Source: Colwellia chukchiensis
GTDB lineage: Bacteria > Pseudomonadota > Gammaproteobacteria > Enterobacterales > Alteromonadaceae
DNA length: 64,000 nt
Assembly (NCBI RefSeq): GCF_002104455.1
Contig: NZ_NBOC01000002.1
Location: forward strand, 330,783-394,782
Reading direction: 5' to 3'
The notes under the pieces were generated by a model. That model had not been told where the DNA came from. It was given only the letters and a program-made list of their open reading frames with translations, and did not search any database. A program made the translations under genes and the position numbers. Below, in pieces: positions 27,676-37,306 of the stretch; position 1 is the first letter of the stretch, and each line of letters starts with the position of its first letter.

Positions 27676-28314
27676 TTAGGCGGTACAGTCCATTTTTTCA
27701 GGCCTACGTTCTGGCAACATACCTTGCTTTAAGATAAAACTGATGATTTCTTCTAAGCCAACGCCATCGTATAGATTGGTAAAGACAAATGGGCGTTCAC
27801 CGCGCATTTTTTTAGAGTCTCGTTCCATAACATCTAATGAGGCATGGACATAGTCGGCGATATCAATTTTATTGATGATTAGTAAATCGGATTTAGTAAT
27901 GCCTGGTCCGCCTTTACGTGGAATTTTATCGCCTGCGGAAACGTCAATAACATATAAGGTGAGGTCGGAGAGTTCAGGGCTAAAGGTGGCTGATAAATTA
28001 TCACCGCCAGACTCCACTAACACTAACTCTAGTTTTGGGTGACGCGCTTGTAAATCGTCAATCGCGGCTAGGTTCATTGAGGCGTCTTCGCGAATAGCCG
28101 TATGGGGACAACCACCGGTTTCTACGCCCAAAATACGATCAGCTGGCAATGCATCATGTTTAAGTAAAAAATCAGCATCTTCTCGGGTATAGATATCATT
28201 GGTGACCACGGCAATGTTGTAGTGATCTTTAAGGGCTTTACATAACTGACGCAGTAGGGCAGTTTTGCCTGAGCCAACTGGCCCGCCAACGCCAATTCTT
28301 AAACAGTGTGTCAT
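27676..28314 (-). CDS. ureG: Urease accessory GTPase UreG
   Basis: GTP hydrolysis by UreG drives nickel insertion into urease. P-loop [13 protein letters not shown] at residues 8-20; [15 protein letters not shown] and [18 protein letters not shown] follow, and the guanine-specificity motif is [13 protein letters not shown]. The CPH nickel motif is visible in [19 protein letters not shown]. The 212-aa length is normal. It lies 29 bases after ureF and before hupE, inside the operon. Confidence 0.97.
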   Translation of the reverse strand: MTHCLRIGVGGPVGSGKTALLRQLCKALKDHYNIAVVTNDIYTREDADFLLKHDALPADRILGVETGGCPHTAIREDASMNLAAIDDLQARHPKLELVLVESGGDNLSATFSPELSDLTLYVIDVSAGDKIPRKGGPGITKSDLLIINKIDIADYVHASLDVMERDSKKMRGERPFVFTNLYDGVGLEEIISFILKQGMLPERRPEKMDCTA

Positions 28315-28343
28315 AGTTATTATCCTTCTATAAGTGTAATTTG

Positions 28344-29042
28344 TTAACTTCGAAATAATCTTGAGTATTGGGTTTCATGCAAAGCACTGCCTAGCGCTAA
28401 ACCAGGCATTATTGGGCCAATTTCATTGTCAGGTAATGCTAAGGCTGAATCGACAGCAAGCACTAACTTAGGACGTAATTGCTCGGTTAAAATTTGCGCT
28501 GCAGTATGACCTAATGGCATAGCTTTACATGCCACCGATAATTGATTTTCTAACCAAGCCCAAGCAAAGCCCAGAATACTCTGGCGTACAGGTATTTGCC
28601 TTTTGTGTGCTGCCCAAGCAAAAACGGTGACATAGCCAGGTGACGAAGGCAGGCCATCACTTGTTTTAGGGGCTATCGCTAAGCTAGTGAGTAGTCGCAT
28701 TAACGCTAGACCAAGTCGGGTATCCTCATCAGTTAACTCTGCGGTTTCTCGATTGGCATGTAAGTATTCATTCCAATAAGCTAGGCCCTTGCTATCGCCT
28801 TTGGCCCAGCAACTTTGTAGTCGCGCTAATATAGGTAATTCACAACGACTTAAGCCATCATCTAACACACCTTCAAGCCATTGCCCTAACTCTTGTTCAT
28901 TACGCACCCAACCAAGCTCTAAAGCACTTTCTAAACCTTGAGACCAAGCAAAAGCCCCTATCGGTAGTGCAGGACTTATAAGTTGCATTAACCCTAATAA
29001 TGCTAAGTCGTCGGCCTTATTGGCTTGGTGGTTAGTGTGCAT
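28344..29042 (-). CDS. ureF: Urease accessory protein UreF
   Basis: Part of the UreDFG complex that loads nickel into apo-urease; UreF gates UreG activity. The signature is [20 protein letters not shown] followed by [12 protein letters not shown] at the N-terminus, and the C-terminal tail [18 protein letters not shown] matches the UreF end that contacts UreD. Length is 232 aa from the ATG at 29042; the frame runs further to 29150 inside ureE. The chosen start overlaps ureE by 11 bases. Another ATG 6 bases earlier (29048) is equally possible. Confidence 0.94.
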   Translation of the reverse strand: MHTNHQANKADDLALLGLMQLISPALPIGAFAWSQGLESALELGWVRNEQELGQWLEGVLDDGLSRCELPILARLQSCWAKGDSKGLAYWNEYLHANRETAELTDEDTRLGLALMRLLTSLAIAPKTSDGLPSSPGYVTVFAWAAHKRQIPVRQSILGFAWAWLENQLSVACKAMPLGHTAAQILTEQLRPKLVLAVDSALALPDNEIGPIMPGLALGSALHETQYSRLFRS

Positions 29043-29532
29043 GATCATGGGCCCTAGCAGATGTGTGATCATGACTATGCTCCCGACCTGCGTGAGCATA
29101 GGCGCCAGACTCAGGATCAAAAGGCGCTTGATGGTGTACCAATGAGGCACCCAGTAAAGTCGCTAATTCTTCAAGTACATGATCGGGTGGAAAGCGCACC
29201 CAATGTCTGCCGTCATCGTCGACACCAATGGCCAGTGATACATGACGGTTACCCAAGTGATAACATAGTCGTGCTAATGGCAAACCATTGTCGATATAGG
29301 CTGTGGTAACATCTTCATTAGCAGCACAAACTTTAATCACTTCGCCATTGCGTGCTTGTAATAACGCACCGTGTCGCAGTACTGGGCCTCGGTCCAAAAA
29401 CAAGCCAACGTCGCGATTGGCGTCAGTTGTCGCTTTTAGGCGGCCTCTAATTCGCAACTCATAAGGCAAAGTTAAAGTATCAGCTATGTCACACTGAATA
29501 TCGGCATCAAGCCTTTTGATTAATTCAAGCAT
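29032..29532 (-). CDS. ureE: Urease nickel metallochaperone UreE
   Basis: Binds nickel and hands it to UreG. The N-terminal domain has the LPYELRIRGRLKATTDA pattern, and the C-terminal domain has CYHLGNRHVSLAI with the conserved His-x-Gly-Asn-Arg-His. The C-terminus is a His-rich metal-binding tail (residues about 150-166: HAGREHSHDH then ARAHDHAH), as in Klebsiella UreE. At 166 aa it is standard. It lies 19 bases after ureC and overlaps ureF. Confidence 0.96.
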   Translation of the reverse strand: MLELIKRLDADIQCDIADTLTLPYELRIRGRLKATTDANRDVGLFLDRGPVLRHGALLQARNGEVIKVCAANEDVTTAYIDNGLPLARLCYHLGNRHVSLAIGVDDDGRHWVRFPPDHVLEELATLLGASLVHHQAPFDPESGAYAHAGREHSHDHTSARAHDHAH

Positions 29533-29551
29533 TTTTTATCCTAACAACGAT

Positions 29552-31255
29552 TTAAAACAAGTGATAACGCTGAGTTAGTGGTAACTCAGTCGAAGGTTCG
29601 CAAGTCAGTAATACGCCATCGGCGTGTACTTCATAGGTTTGTGGATCGACAGTGATCTCTGGACAAGCATCATTAAGCTTCATGTCGCTTTTACGCATTT
29701 GTCGAACATTTTTTGCTGCGACGAGCTGGCTTTTAAGGCCGAGCTTTTCCTCTAATCCAGTGTTCATTGCCGCTTGGCTGACAAAGGTAATGCGCGTTGC
29801 GGCAGCTGCTCTACCGAGGGCACCAAACATGCGACGATAGTGTACAGGTTGTGGTGTCGAAATGGCGGCGTTTGGATCCCCCATAGCGGCGCCAGCTATC
29901 ATGCCGCCTTTTAAAATAATAGCCGGTTTAACGCCAAAAAATGCCGGATCCCAAAGCACTAAATCAGCCAACTTATCCACTTCAATAGAGCCTACTTCAT
30001 GGCCTATACCGTGGGTAATGGCGGGGTTGATGGTGTATTTTGCAATGTAGCGTTTGACGCGAAAATTATCGGTACCGCGAGCTTCATCCTCTGGTAATAG
30101 ACCACGCTGAACACGCATTTTATGTGCCGTTTGCCAAGTGCGACAAACTACTTCACCGATACGTCCCATTGCTTGTGAGTCTGATGACATCATAGAAATT
30201 ACCCCCATATCATGAAGGATATCCTCGGCAGCGATAGTTTCACGACGAATACGAGAATCAGCAAAAGCTACGTCTTCTGGAATATTAGGGTCTAAATGGT
30301 GACATTCCATTAACATATCTAGATGTTCATCAATGGTGTTAATAGTGTATGGCCGAGTTGGATTGGTTGACGAAGGCAAAACGTTAGGCATAGAACAAGC
30401 GACGATGATATCTGGGGCATGACCACCACCAGCACCTTCGCTATGGTAAGTGTGGATACAGCGGCCTTTAAATGCTGCAATCGTATCTTGCACAAAGCCG
30501 CCTTCATTAAGGCTATCGGCATGGATCGCGATTTGTATGTCATACCGGTCAGCGACATCAAGCGCATTGCTTATAGCGGCAGGGGTTGCGCCCCAATCTT
30601 CGTGAATCTTTAAGCTCATGGCACCCGCTTCGACTTGTTGCTCTAAAGCTTCTGGCGTACTGGCGCTGCCTTTGCCAAGAAAACCGATATTAATCGGTAA
30701 ATCATCAACCGCTTGCATCATTTTGCCCAAATGCCAAGGCCCTGGGGTATGGGTTGTTGCTACCGAGCCTGTTGCCGGCCCTGTGCCACCGCCAATCATA
30801 GTGGTGAGACCACTCATTAGCGCTTCATCAACTTGTTGCGGGCAAATGTAATGCACATGAGTATCTACTCCGCCCGCGGTAAGAATTTTGCCTTCGCCGG
30901 CAATAATCTCAGTACCTGGACCAATGACAATATCAATATCAGGCTGGGTGTCTGGATTACCCGCTTTACCTATGGCAGCAATGCGGCCGTTTTTTAAGCC
31001 GACATCGGCTTTGACTATACCCCACCAATCAATAATAATCGCATTGGTGATCACGGTATCCATTACTGCATCGTCACAGCGTTGGCTTTGCCCCATACCA
31101 TCACGGATGACTTTACCGCCACCGAAAACCACTTCTTCACCATAATGCGTATGGTCGTGTTCTATTTCTATCCAAAGCTCAGTATCACCTAGGCGGATTT
31201 TGTCACCTGTTGTTGGACCATATAAATCGGCGTACGTTTGACGGGAAACTTTCAT
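29552..31255 (-). CDS. ureC: Urease alpha (catalytic) subunit
   Basis: Hydrolyses urea to ammonia and carbamate at a dinickel centre. All visible catalytic residues are present: His133 and His135 ([10 protein letters not shown]), the carbamylated Lys216 (SLKIHED), His245 (QIAIHAD), His271 (IHTYHSEG) and the mobile-flap pair Cys318-His319 (MECHHLD). The 567-aa length is exactly usual. The start shares one base with the ureB stop. A functional active site is therefore predicted. Confidence 0.98.
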   Translation of the reverse strand: MKVSRQTYADLYGPTTGDKIRLGDTELWIEIEHDHTHYGEEVVFGGGKVIRDGMGQSQRCDDAVMDTVITNAIIIDWWGIVKADVGLKNGRIAAIGKAGNPDTQPDIDIVIGPGTEIIAGEGKILTAGGVDTHVHYICPQQVDEALMSGLTTMIGGGTGPATGSVATTHTPGPWHLGKMMQAVDDLPINIGFLGKGSASTPEALEQQVEAGAMSLKIHEDWGATPAAISNALDVADRYDIQIAIHADSLNEGGFVQDTIAAFKGRCIHTYHSEGAGGGHAPDIIVACSMPNVLPSSTNPTRPYTINTIDEHLDMLMECHHLDPNIPEDVAFADSRIRRETIAAEDILHDMGVISMMSSDSQAMGRIGEVVCRTWQTAHKMRVQRGLLPEDEARGTDNFRVKRYIAKYTINPAITHGIGHEVGSIEVDKLADLVLWDPAFFGVKPAIILKGGMIAGAAMGDPNAAISTPQPVHYRRMFGALGRAAAATRITFVSQAAMNTGLEEKLGLKSQLVAAKNVRQMRKSDMKLNDACPEITVDPQTYEVHADGVLLTCEPSTELPLTQRYHLF

Positions 31256-31587
31256 TATTCTTTCTCCTGTGTCGGCGTTTTATCTATTGGCCCCATTACA
31301 TCACCATGAAAACCATAAAGTTGGCGAGCACCTGAAAATGGGATCAAAGCGACTTCGCGACTTTGGCCCGGTTCAAATCGGATAGCTAAACCTGCAGCAA
31401 TTGCTAAGCGGTAGCCATAGGCTTTTTCACGATCAAAACGCAGCGCGTGATTGGTTTCGGCAAAATGATAATGAGAGCCAACCTGCACAGCGCGATCTCC
31501 TGTATTTGCGACACTAATTGAAATGCTTTCGCGGCCAACGCATAACTCAATGTCTCCACTTTGTAACTGATATTCACCAGGGATCAT
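31255..31587 (-). CDS. ureB: Urease beta subunit
   Basis: Small structural subunit of the three-subunit bacterial urease. Starts [20 protein letters not shown], the canonical UreB N-terminus, and includes [20 protein letters not shown] and [20 protein letters not shown]. The start at 31587 has AAGGAG at 6 bases, so the longer frame from 31605 is rejected. Length is 110 aa. It ends in a one-base overlap with ureC and begins 10 bases after ureA. Confidence 0.97.
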   Translation of the reverse strand: MIPGEYQLQSGDIELCVGRESISISVANTGDRAVQVGSHYHFAETNHALRFDREKAYGYRLAIAAGLAIRFEPGQSREVALIPFSGARQLYGFHGDVMGPIDKTPTQEKE

Positions 31588-31597
31588 GATGGTCTCC

Positions 31598-31900
31598 TTA
31601 GACAATAGGGTTGTGAACAGTAACTAGTTTAGTACCGTCAGGAAAAGTTGCTTCAACCTGCACAGACTCGACCATTTCCGCGACACCGTCCATAACGTCA
31701 TCACGGGTTAAAATCTCACGTCCTGCGCACATCATTTCGGCGACGGTGCAACCTTCTCGTGCACCTTCCATGATGGTACAGCTGATCAAAGCTACCGCCT
31801 CTGGATAATTGAGTTTTAATCCTTTGGCTTTGCGGCGTTCGGCTAGCAGCCCGGCCGTAAATAACATTAATTTATCTTTATCTCTGGGTGTCAATTCCAT
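31598..31900 (-). CDS. ureA: Urease gamma subunit
   Basis: Smallest urease subunit. The sequence [20 protein letters not shown], then [19 protein letters not shown] and [18 protein letters not shown] is diagnostic. The start at 31900, with AAGGAG just upstream, gives the normal 100 aa; the frame open to 31975 is an over-extension. It begins the structural part of the operon, with a gap of about 290 bases from ureD. Confidence 0.97.
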   Translation of the reverse strand: MELTPRDKDKLMLFTAGLLAERRKAKGLKLNYPEAVALISCTIMEGAREGCTVAEMMCAGREILTRDDVMDGVAEMVESVQVEATFPDGTKLVTVHNPIV

Positions 31901-32194
31901 CGCTAACTCCTTTGTTTTCGATGTCACTTTGTTAAGGGTCATTGTTTTGTAGACGCAACGAGTACTTGCCAACATCTAAGGCAACGGCGTAAAAATAAAA
32001 TTCGTCATATCCGCTATATTGAAAGTTTGCGGTGTTAAAGCAATTGCGCAACAGTAAGTGCAAAAATTTTAAACTAACTTTACTGTTACTATTATCGTTA
32101 CTTAGTCGTAATCGATTGTGTCATTTGTTAATACCCTAGGCTGTGATGCGCAGGGCTTTCTCTACTACAGCCAAGAGAAGCTTGTGCTGTAAAA
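31901..32194. other. Spacer between ureD and ureA
   Basis: An unusually wide gap for a urease operon. It holds the arms AACAGTAA (32050-32057) and TTACTGTT (32080-32087) in inverted orientation with 22 bases between, in an AT-rich segment. This could be an internal promoter or operator for ureABC, or chance. No reading frame is convincing. Confidence 0.4.
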
Positions 32195-33109
32195 CTATGT
32201 CAACCAAATGCGTGGAGTGGTCGCTTGATGCCCAGTAAGTAAAGGGCGAAGAATGTTTCTAGCTTGTTGGAACAAGTCCCAGACTTGGTTCCGCTCATGA
32301 CCAAGGTAACGCAATAACAGTACGCCACGCCTAAAGGTTACCGCCCATTGATTAGTGGCAGGTAGTTGTTCTCGTAATGCCATAATGGCTTCGTTCGGAT
32401 CGTCTAAGCCAACAGTCCACAAAGTTGCGTGCACTGTAGTGCCGCCTTGTCCCCATTTACCGGAAAACCGGCGATGGTTTGGATCTAACGCCTGACGCTC
32501 TAGCCATAATGGTCGATCGTTTTGACTAAGCTGAAAGCGCTGCTCTATATGCCCCTTGACAAAAGGTAGATCACTTGCCGGGCGGCCCAAACAAAGAATT
32601 TCCCAACCTATGCATTTTGCATGTTGCGCTAAATCAATATTAAAGTTTTGTACGCCAATAGAGCCGTCAAAAGCCAGTGTTTCTTGTGGCAGCCATTCTA
32701 GAATAGCGCCGTCAGCCACTTTTAAAATGGTATTCTGGCTCCAAGCAACATCATTACTGTCGGCTTTATACAGCTTATTAGCTGACGGTGTTGTCAGTAA
32801 GGTATGTGCATTTTCGGCGACATTGACTTCTACTTTCAGAGCATCGCCGCTCACTAAGCCGCCGGGTGGATGCAATAAATAAACATGGCAGCATCCGGCA
32901 CGGCCTTCTGGATAAAAAGGTCGTTGCACGCGTAAAGGCCCATAATGGCGGGCATGGTTCATGCGGGTAATGCGAGTATTACTGTTATTTGTAGGGTGGC
33001 TACCAAAACCTAGTGTTAACGAAGCGGCCCAATGGCGGTTGGCATCAAAGCGATGTCCGGATTCCGCAACAACCTGTTGACTAACAGGTAAAGATGAAAA
33101 AATCGTCAT
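32195..33109 (-). CDS. ureD: Urease accessory protein UreD
   Basis: Scaffold of the UreDFG nickel-loading complex. Family segments seen are HYGPLRVQRPFYPEG, CHVYLLHPPGGLVSGDAL, LLTTPSANKLYKAD, ILEWLPQETLAFDGS and RRGVLLLRYLGHERNQVWDL. The ATG at 33109 gives 304 aa; a GTG 12 bases upstream is less likely. It is the first gene of the minus-strand operon. A perfect FNR-type box lies about 108 bases before it. Confidence 0.95.
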   Translation of the reverse strand: MTIFSSLPVSQQVVAESGHRFDANRHWAASLTLGFGSHPTNNSNTRITRMNHARHYGPLRVQRPFYPEGRAGCCHVYLLHPPGGLVSGDALKVEVNVAENAHTLLTTPSANKLYKADSNDVAWSQNTILKVADGAILEWLPQETLAFDGSIGVQNFNIDLAQHAKCIGWEILCLGRPASDLPFVKGHIEQRFQLSQNDRPLWLERQALDPNHRRFSGKWGQGGTTVHATLWTVGLDDPNEAIMALREQLPATNQWAVTFRRGVLLLRYLGHERNQVWDLFQQARNILRPLLTGHQATTPRIWLT

Positions 33110-33216
33110 GCAAAAAAACACCTATTTTTTAAAGCCCTGTACCTAACATTTCAATACAAGTGTCAGGCATAATTTTAAACTGTGGGCTATGGGCACGAAT
33201 ATATCAGCATGGTCTA

Positions 33217-33230
33217 TTGATTTCAATCAA
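33217..33230. promoter_or_regulatory. FNR-type box upstream of the urease operon
   Basis: TTGATTTCAATCAA is a perfect TTGAT-N4-ATCAA palindrome, the consensus for FNR/ANR/EtrA-type oxygen sensors. It lies 107 bases upstream of ureD. A possible minus-strand -10 (TATATT, 33203-33198) is only about 23 bases from the box centre, which would suggest repression by occlusion rather than classical activation. Confidence 0.55.
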
Positions 33231-33490
33231 AAAAAGTTAAAAAAATCAAAAAAGTTAAGTACTGACTTAGCTCTGTTTCTCAAAAAATACTAATCGCTGC
33301 TTGAGTATGTATTTAGCCGCAGAATTTACCTATAGCTCGTAAACAATTAAGTAATTTTATTCAGTATAGTTAAGCCTTAATGATTAGCCAGTATGTTGAT
33401 GAAATTACTGGTGATAACTCTGATTGAAATTGTTTTTATTTGCTTTAAATCGCCAGTGTTAAAGGCGTTGGAGCTAGGTCATTAAGCATA

Positions 33491-33524
33491 AAAAAAACCG
33501 CATTATTGCGATTGCGGTTTTTTA
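33491..33524 (-). terminator. Terminator after the large lipoprotein gene
   Basis: Stem ACCGCA / TGCGGT with a loop of ten bases, A-run on one side and T-run on the other, so it can work on both strands. It lies about 37 bases beyond the lipoprotein stop. Confidence 0.8.
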
Positions 33525-33560
33525 TGCAGGAGTGTAGTTTGTTTTATTAGCTACTCGGGG

Positions 33561-36500
33561 TTAGGGGTGGGAACGTAAACTTAACGTCGCTGTCGCTGCG
33601 TCATAAATTAGCAGTCGCTGAAAATCAGGCATGAGGTAACTTTCTGCTGAACCACTGGCAATGACCTCAGACCAAAGCTCGACTTGCGCTCCATTATATT
33701 TACTGTAAGTAAGCCCTTGATTCGGATCAAAACGGTAGTAATAGCTATTGTCACTTGTATCTATGGTGGTATTAAACGTTTGCACATTTGCATTGCCATG
33801 CAGAAGGCCATTATCAGTGTAGTTGCTGCCATCAAACACCGCCCATTCACTTACACTATTAGCGGTATAAATGGTCAAACCATTAGCACTTAAAGCAAAT
33901 GCTGCTAAGTTAGTAAACGCGCTATTGACGTAGCTAGGCTGTTTAATAGCGGTGACCATATCACTTGCATAAGCATTATAAGTTAACTTAAAGCGCTCGA
34001 GTGAGGTTGTTGAAGGGTTCAAGGCCATTACTAGGTCGGTGTTGCTTGCTTGGGCGATAGTCGAGGCGAAAAAAGTATTTTCTCGATCCCAATATTGACG
34101 CACTAAGTTAAGGTCAGCAAATTCCAGAGTTTGGGTGATCACTACTGGCGCACCTGCAACCATTTTGATCATGATAGGACGATATTCAATCGTGATAAGA
34201 TCACTGTCAATTTGATTAAACTGGTAAGTGCTTAAGTCAAATTGATAATGATTAACTCGGCTTTGCTCATTACCGTCTTCATCGAAATAGCTCTCGCTAT
34301 TTGAGGCTAATAACATTGAGCCATCAGGGTGAATAACTAAATGCGTTAAATCAACATTGGCTAACGGTGATGCGGTCGAATTGACTAAGGCGCCGGTAAT
34401 GACATGATAAGTGTTGAGTTTGTCACCGCTAGCAATGTAAACATAAGGCCTCATGGGGTCGAGTACTATGCCGGCGTTATTATAGCTAATATCTGAAATA
34501 TCAATGTCGGTACTATCATCGGCACCTTTATTGAAAGTAACATTAATGCTGCCTGATAGCGCTGCATCTGCGTCAATCGATGACAGTGTGATAACTGCAG
34601 TATGTAAGCCATCTGTTGGGATATTAGCGGGCACGCCGGTTATGGTTAAAGTGTTATTGTCGGCATCGGCAGCTAAAGATAACCAATTGACGTCAGTGTT
34701 GGCTTGCCAGGCAATGTTACTTTCACTGTTTGATAATATATTCACCGTATGGGTTAGTGTTTGTTCAGTGGCTAAGCTATTGAAAGCAAGCGCAGGGTAA
34801 TTACTGCTTAACCTAATTGCATCTATGGCTAGCTCAACCGTGATCACTTTTGTTGTGCCACTTTCTGGGTCAAAAATGGTGATACTTGCGGTCATTAAGC
34901 CCCAGCCGGTGATTAAACTTTCATCAATATCTATTAGTATTGACTCGCCATTTTCATCACTTTGTGTTGTTAGTATTAACCAAGGTGCACTTGCTGTTGC
35001 CTGCCATCCTGCACCAATATTTGCGAGTATCAGCTCTTGTTGTGGGATATTAGTGTCACCAAAATTACTGCTAAATAATAAGGTATCTGCTGAGCTGCTA
35101 AATTGACTTAAGGTAATAACATCGATGCTGTTAGCGGCCGCTGATGGTAATAACGCTCGACTATCACCATTGGCAATCAGTAATTGACTTGGCTGTTTAG
35201 TGCCTAAATCAATGCTATTAGCAATGGTTTGTTGTTGATTATAAACGTCAATCTTGAAACCTTGCTCAGCCTCAAACCTAACATAATGCGGGCGATCGTT
35301 TTTACTATAAGCGAGCGCTAAATTAGTGATTGCTTCATCGCTAGTTAGCACGCCATTATCAGTAAAGGTGTCACCATTAAAACTTATCCACTGGCTAGTT
35401 GGGCTTATTGCGTAAATATCTTTTTCATCAGCAGTTACAAAAAAATCACTAATTTGATCGGTTTCTGCTAACAGCTCAGGACGATAACTGTGGCTAATTT
35501 CAGTAGTGATAGGAATACGGCCAAAATCATTAACCTTAGCTTTTATGCGTTTGATTGACATCTGTTCTTCAGGCGTGCTGATATCAAGGGCAAATAAATT
35601 TTGTGTTTGCTCAGCAACATTAAACGCACGGGCCAAAAAGGCGTTGGCATTATTAAACCCTAGCCGGTTAAGGTTTTGGTCAGCATATTCTAAGATTGAC
35701 GTGGTGACAAAGTAACGACCGTCAATTCGGATGAACTTCACGGGTTCGCTATTGATATTTACGTCGTCTAATTCAACAACGCTCATATCGGCTAAATCTA
35801 TTTGGTACCTATGGGTAATTATTTCATTGGTATCTTCATCAACAACCTTAGTTTCAACGGCTTTTGCTAACAGCATGCTCGCGTCAGGGTGAATAATTAG
35901 TTGTTCTAACAGGGTTTCTTCTGGTGCGATCACCGTAGTAGAGAGTAATTCATTACTGTATAAGTGATAACTGCGAAGTTCATTGCTTGTTGCGACATAA
36001 TATTGTGGTAATAAGGGGTCGATCACTATGCCATTATTATTGACGTCAAGCTCAAGTGTGGTGTTTTCAGTTACCTTATCTGACTTATAAAAACTAACGT
36101 TTATGGTGTCGCCAATCGCCGTGGTTTGTTGATTTGGTGTAATGGATATACTGGCTAGGCTAGTACTATTATTGGCTAAATTGGTACTATCGACAAGGAT
36201 AGTTAATTGATTGGTTTCAGGGCTTGGCGTTAAGGTTAACCAATTAGCGTCGGTGCTTGCTTGCCAACCCCAAGGTAAAACACTGTTTGAATTGATATGG
36301 ATGGTGGTTTGTTTGTTACTAATGTTCGCGGTTTCAGCTAAGGCAATCGTGGCGCTATCGGCAAATAAATGAATATTATCTAACGCTAATTCAACAGGGT
36401 AACTGGTAGTTCCTAATGGGCTTGTGATGTCGATAGTACCAGCGTACAAGCCGGCACTAGTTAAGTCACTGAGTTTAGGGGTTGCTAATATTGTGGTAAC

Positions 36501-37055
36501 GCCATCAGCAAAGCTTTTTTCAACATTAAGCCAAGGAACCGAACTTGTTAACGTTAAATTATCTTCGCTAGCACTTAATTGAATTGACTTGCTAGCTATA
36601 CTGTCGACACCATAAGTATCCGCAAAACTGAGCATCTGCCAAACCAATAATGAAACGTTTATATCGGCATGGGCAAGGTTTGTGGTTGTTGTATCGCCGC
36701 TTGATAGCCTTAAGGTAGTCGCGTAGAGATCGGGAGCTACTCGATGAGCATTCACCACATCAATATGAATAGTGGCCGAGTTGTCGGTTAAGTTTTCAAC
36801 ACGATACTCAAGCCAACTGACGGGATTTGCTGTGGGTGCAAAGCCGAGTAATAAGCCATTACCATCAAAATTTACCTCAATGCTAATGCTGTGAGTTTCT
36901 TGCTGTAAAAACTCATTGGTAAAGGCTACCGATGATATGGATGTACTGACACTATATACTGGCGCCTTTTCATCTGAGCCGCCGCAAGCTTGTAAAAATA
37001 GTGAGCTAAATAAAATAACCAAAATTAAACGCATGTTGTTAATTTGTCCCGTCAT
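33561..37055 (-). CDS. Large lipoprotein with duplicated BACON/beta-propeller unit, 1164 aa
   Basis: Not recognised as a named protein. The signal peptide ends in LQAC (Cys24), so it is a lipoprotein, rich in Asn, Ser and Thr. Five BACON-like beta-sandwich repeats with the W-L hallmark are seen: about residues 34-135 (WLEY), 136-226 (WLNV), 228-325 (WLTL), 655-745 (WLIL) and 748-842 (WLSL). After each group comes a long beta-propeller-like segment, about 335-650 and 850-1164. The two are clearly related: NNNGIVIDPLLPQYYVA and YNNAGIVLDPMRPYVYIA, LIIHPDASMLLA and LVIHPDGSMLLA, SILEYADQNLNR and QTLEFADLNLVR, FTDNGVLTSD and YTDNGLLHGN. So the gene arose by internal duplication with one extra BACON copy. 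AGGGA precedes the ATG at 37055; 37034 is an alternative start. Probable role is surface binding, perhaps of glycans or mucin-like polymers; that is inference. Confidence 0.8.
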   Translation of the reverse strand: MTGQINNMRLILVILFSSLFLQACGGSDEKAPVYSVSTSISSVAFTNEFLQQETHSISIEVNFDGNGLLLGFAPTANPVSWLEYRVENLTDNSATIHIDVVNAHRVAPDLYATTLRLSSGDTTTTNLAHADINVSLLVWQMLSFADTYGVDSIASKSIQLSASEDNLTLTSSVPWLNVEKSFADGVTTILATPKLSDLTSAGLYAGTIDITSPLGTTSYPVELALDNIHLFADSATIALAETANISNKQTTIHINSNSVLPWGWQASTDANWLTLTPSPETNQLTILVDSTNLANNSTSLASISITPNQQTTAIGDTINVSFYKSDKVTENTTLELDVNNNGIVIDPLLPQYYVATSNELRSYHLYSNELLSTTVIAPEETLLEQLIIHPDASMLLAKAVETKVVDEDTNEIITHRYQIDLADMSVVELDDVNINSEPVKFIRIDGRYFVTTSILEYADQNLNRLGFNNANAFLARAFNVAEQTQNLFALDISTPEEQMSIKRIKAKVNDFGRIPITTEISHSYRPELLAETDQISDFFVTADEKDIYAISPTSQWISFNGDTFTDNGVLTSDEAITNLALAYSKNDRPHYVRFEAEQGFKIDVYNQQQTIANSIDLGTKQPSQLLIANGDSRALLPSAAANSIDVITLSQFSSSADTLLFSSNFGDTNIPQQELILANIGAGWQATASAPWLILTTQSDENGESILIDIDESLITGWGLMTASITIFDPESGTTKVITVELAIDAIRLSSNYPALAFNSLATEQTLTHTVNILSNSESNIAWQANTDVNWLSLAADADNNTLTITGVPANIPTDGLHTAVITLSSIDADAALSGSINVTFNKGADDSTDIDISDISYNNAGIVLDPMRPYVYIASGDKLNTYHVITGALVNSTASPLANVDLTHLVIHPDGSMLLASNSESYFDEDGNEQSRVNHYQFDLSTYQFNQIDSDLITIEYRPIMIKMVAGAPVVITQTLEFADLNLVRQYWDRENTFFASTIAQASNTDLVMALNPSTTSLERFKLTYNAYASDMVTAIKQPSYVNSAFTNLAAFALSANGLTIYTANSVSEWAVFDGSNYTDNGLLHGNANVQTFNTTIDTSDNSYYYRFDPNQGLTYSKYNGAQVELWSEVIASGSAESYLMPDFQRLLIYDAATATLSLRSHP

Positions 37056-37190
37056 ACAGGTCCCTGTTTTTTATTAAGAGCAAATACTAGCTTTTGAGTA
37101 CTACTATTGCTTTTGTTTATCGCCGCACGTTAACTTTAGTTTGCGCGATCATTAACATAATGTAAAAACTTATCACCCTGATTACAATCT

Positions 37191-37255
37191 TTTTACCTGT
37201 TATGAAAACAACAAAAAGTTTACTGTGGTTGTTTGCGGGCCAATAACAGGTAAAA
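37191..37255. repeat. Mirrored 13-bp elements in the lipoprotein-recX divergent region
   Basis: TTTTACCTGTTAT (37191-37203) and its exact reverse complement ATAACAGGTAAAA (37243-37255), 39 bases apart. Each outward-facing copy ends in a TAAAAT- or TAAAAA-like -10 hexamer. For recX, TTGTTT-N16-TAAAAT is a plausible promoter. The symmetrical layout suggests two divergent promoters sharing one control sequence. Confidence 0.65.
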
Positions 37256-37306
37256 TGTTGCGCAAAATTATACTAAGTTAATCAAAACATTTAGAGCCTT
37301 TTATCA

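Larger units (their letters stand above)
33122..33560. other. Intergenic region between ureD and the large lipoprotein gene
   Basis: Contains the urease promoter region with the FNR-type box at 33217-33230, and at its far end the terminator of the lipoprotein gene. Between 33240 and 33480 I see no coding frame or repeat worth naming. Confidence 0.5.

Noticed and set aside
33561..37055. Several 60-100 codon plus-strand frames inside the large lipoprotein gene
   Set aside because: They are opposite-strand shadows of a long, repeat-structured coding sequence.
37198..37213. LexA box before recX
   Set aside because: CTGT is present, but the right half reads CAAC instead of ACAG.
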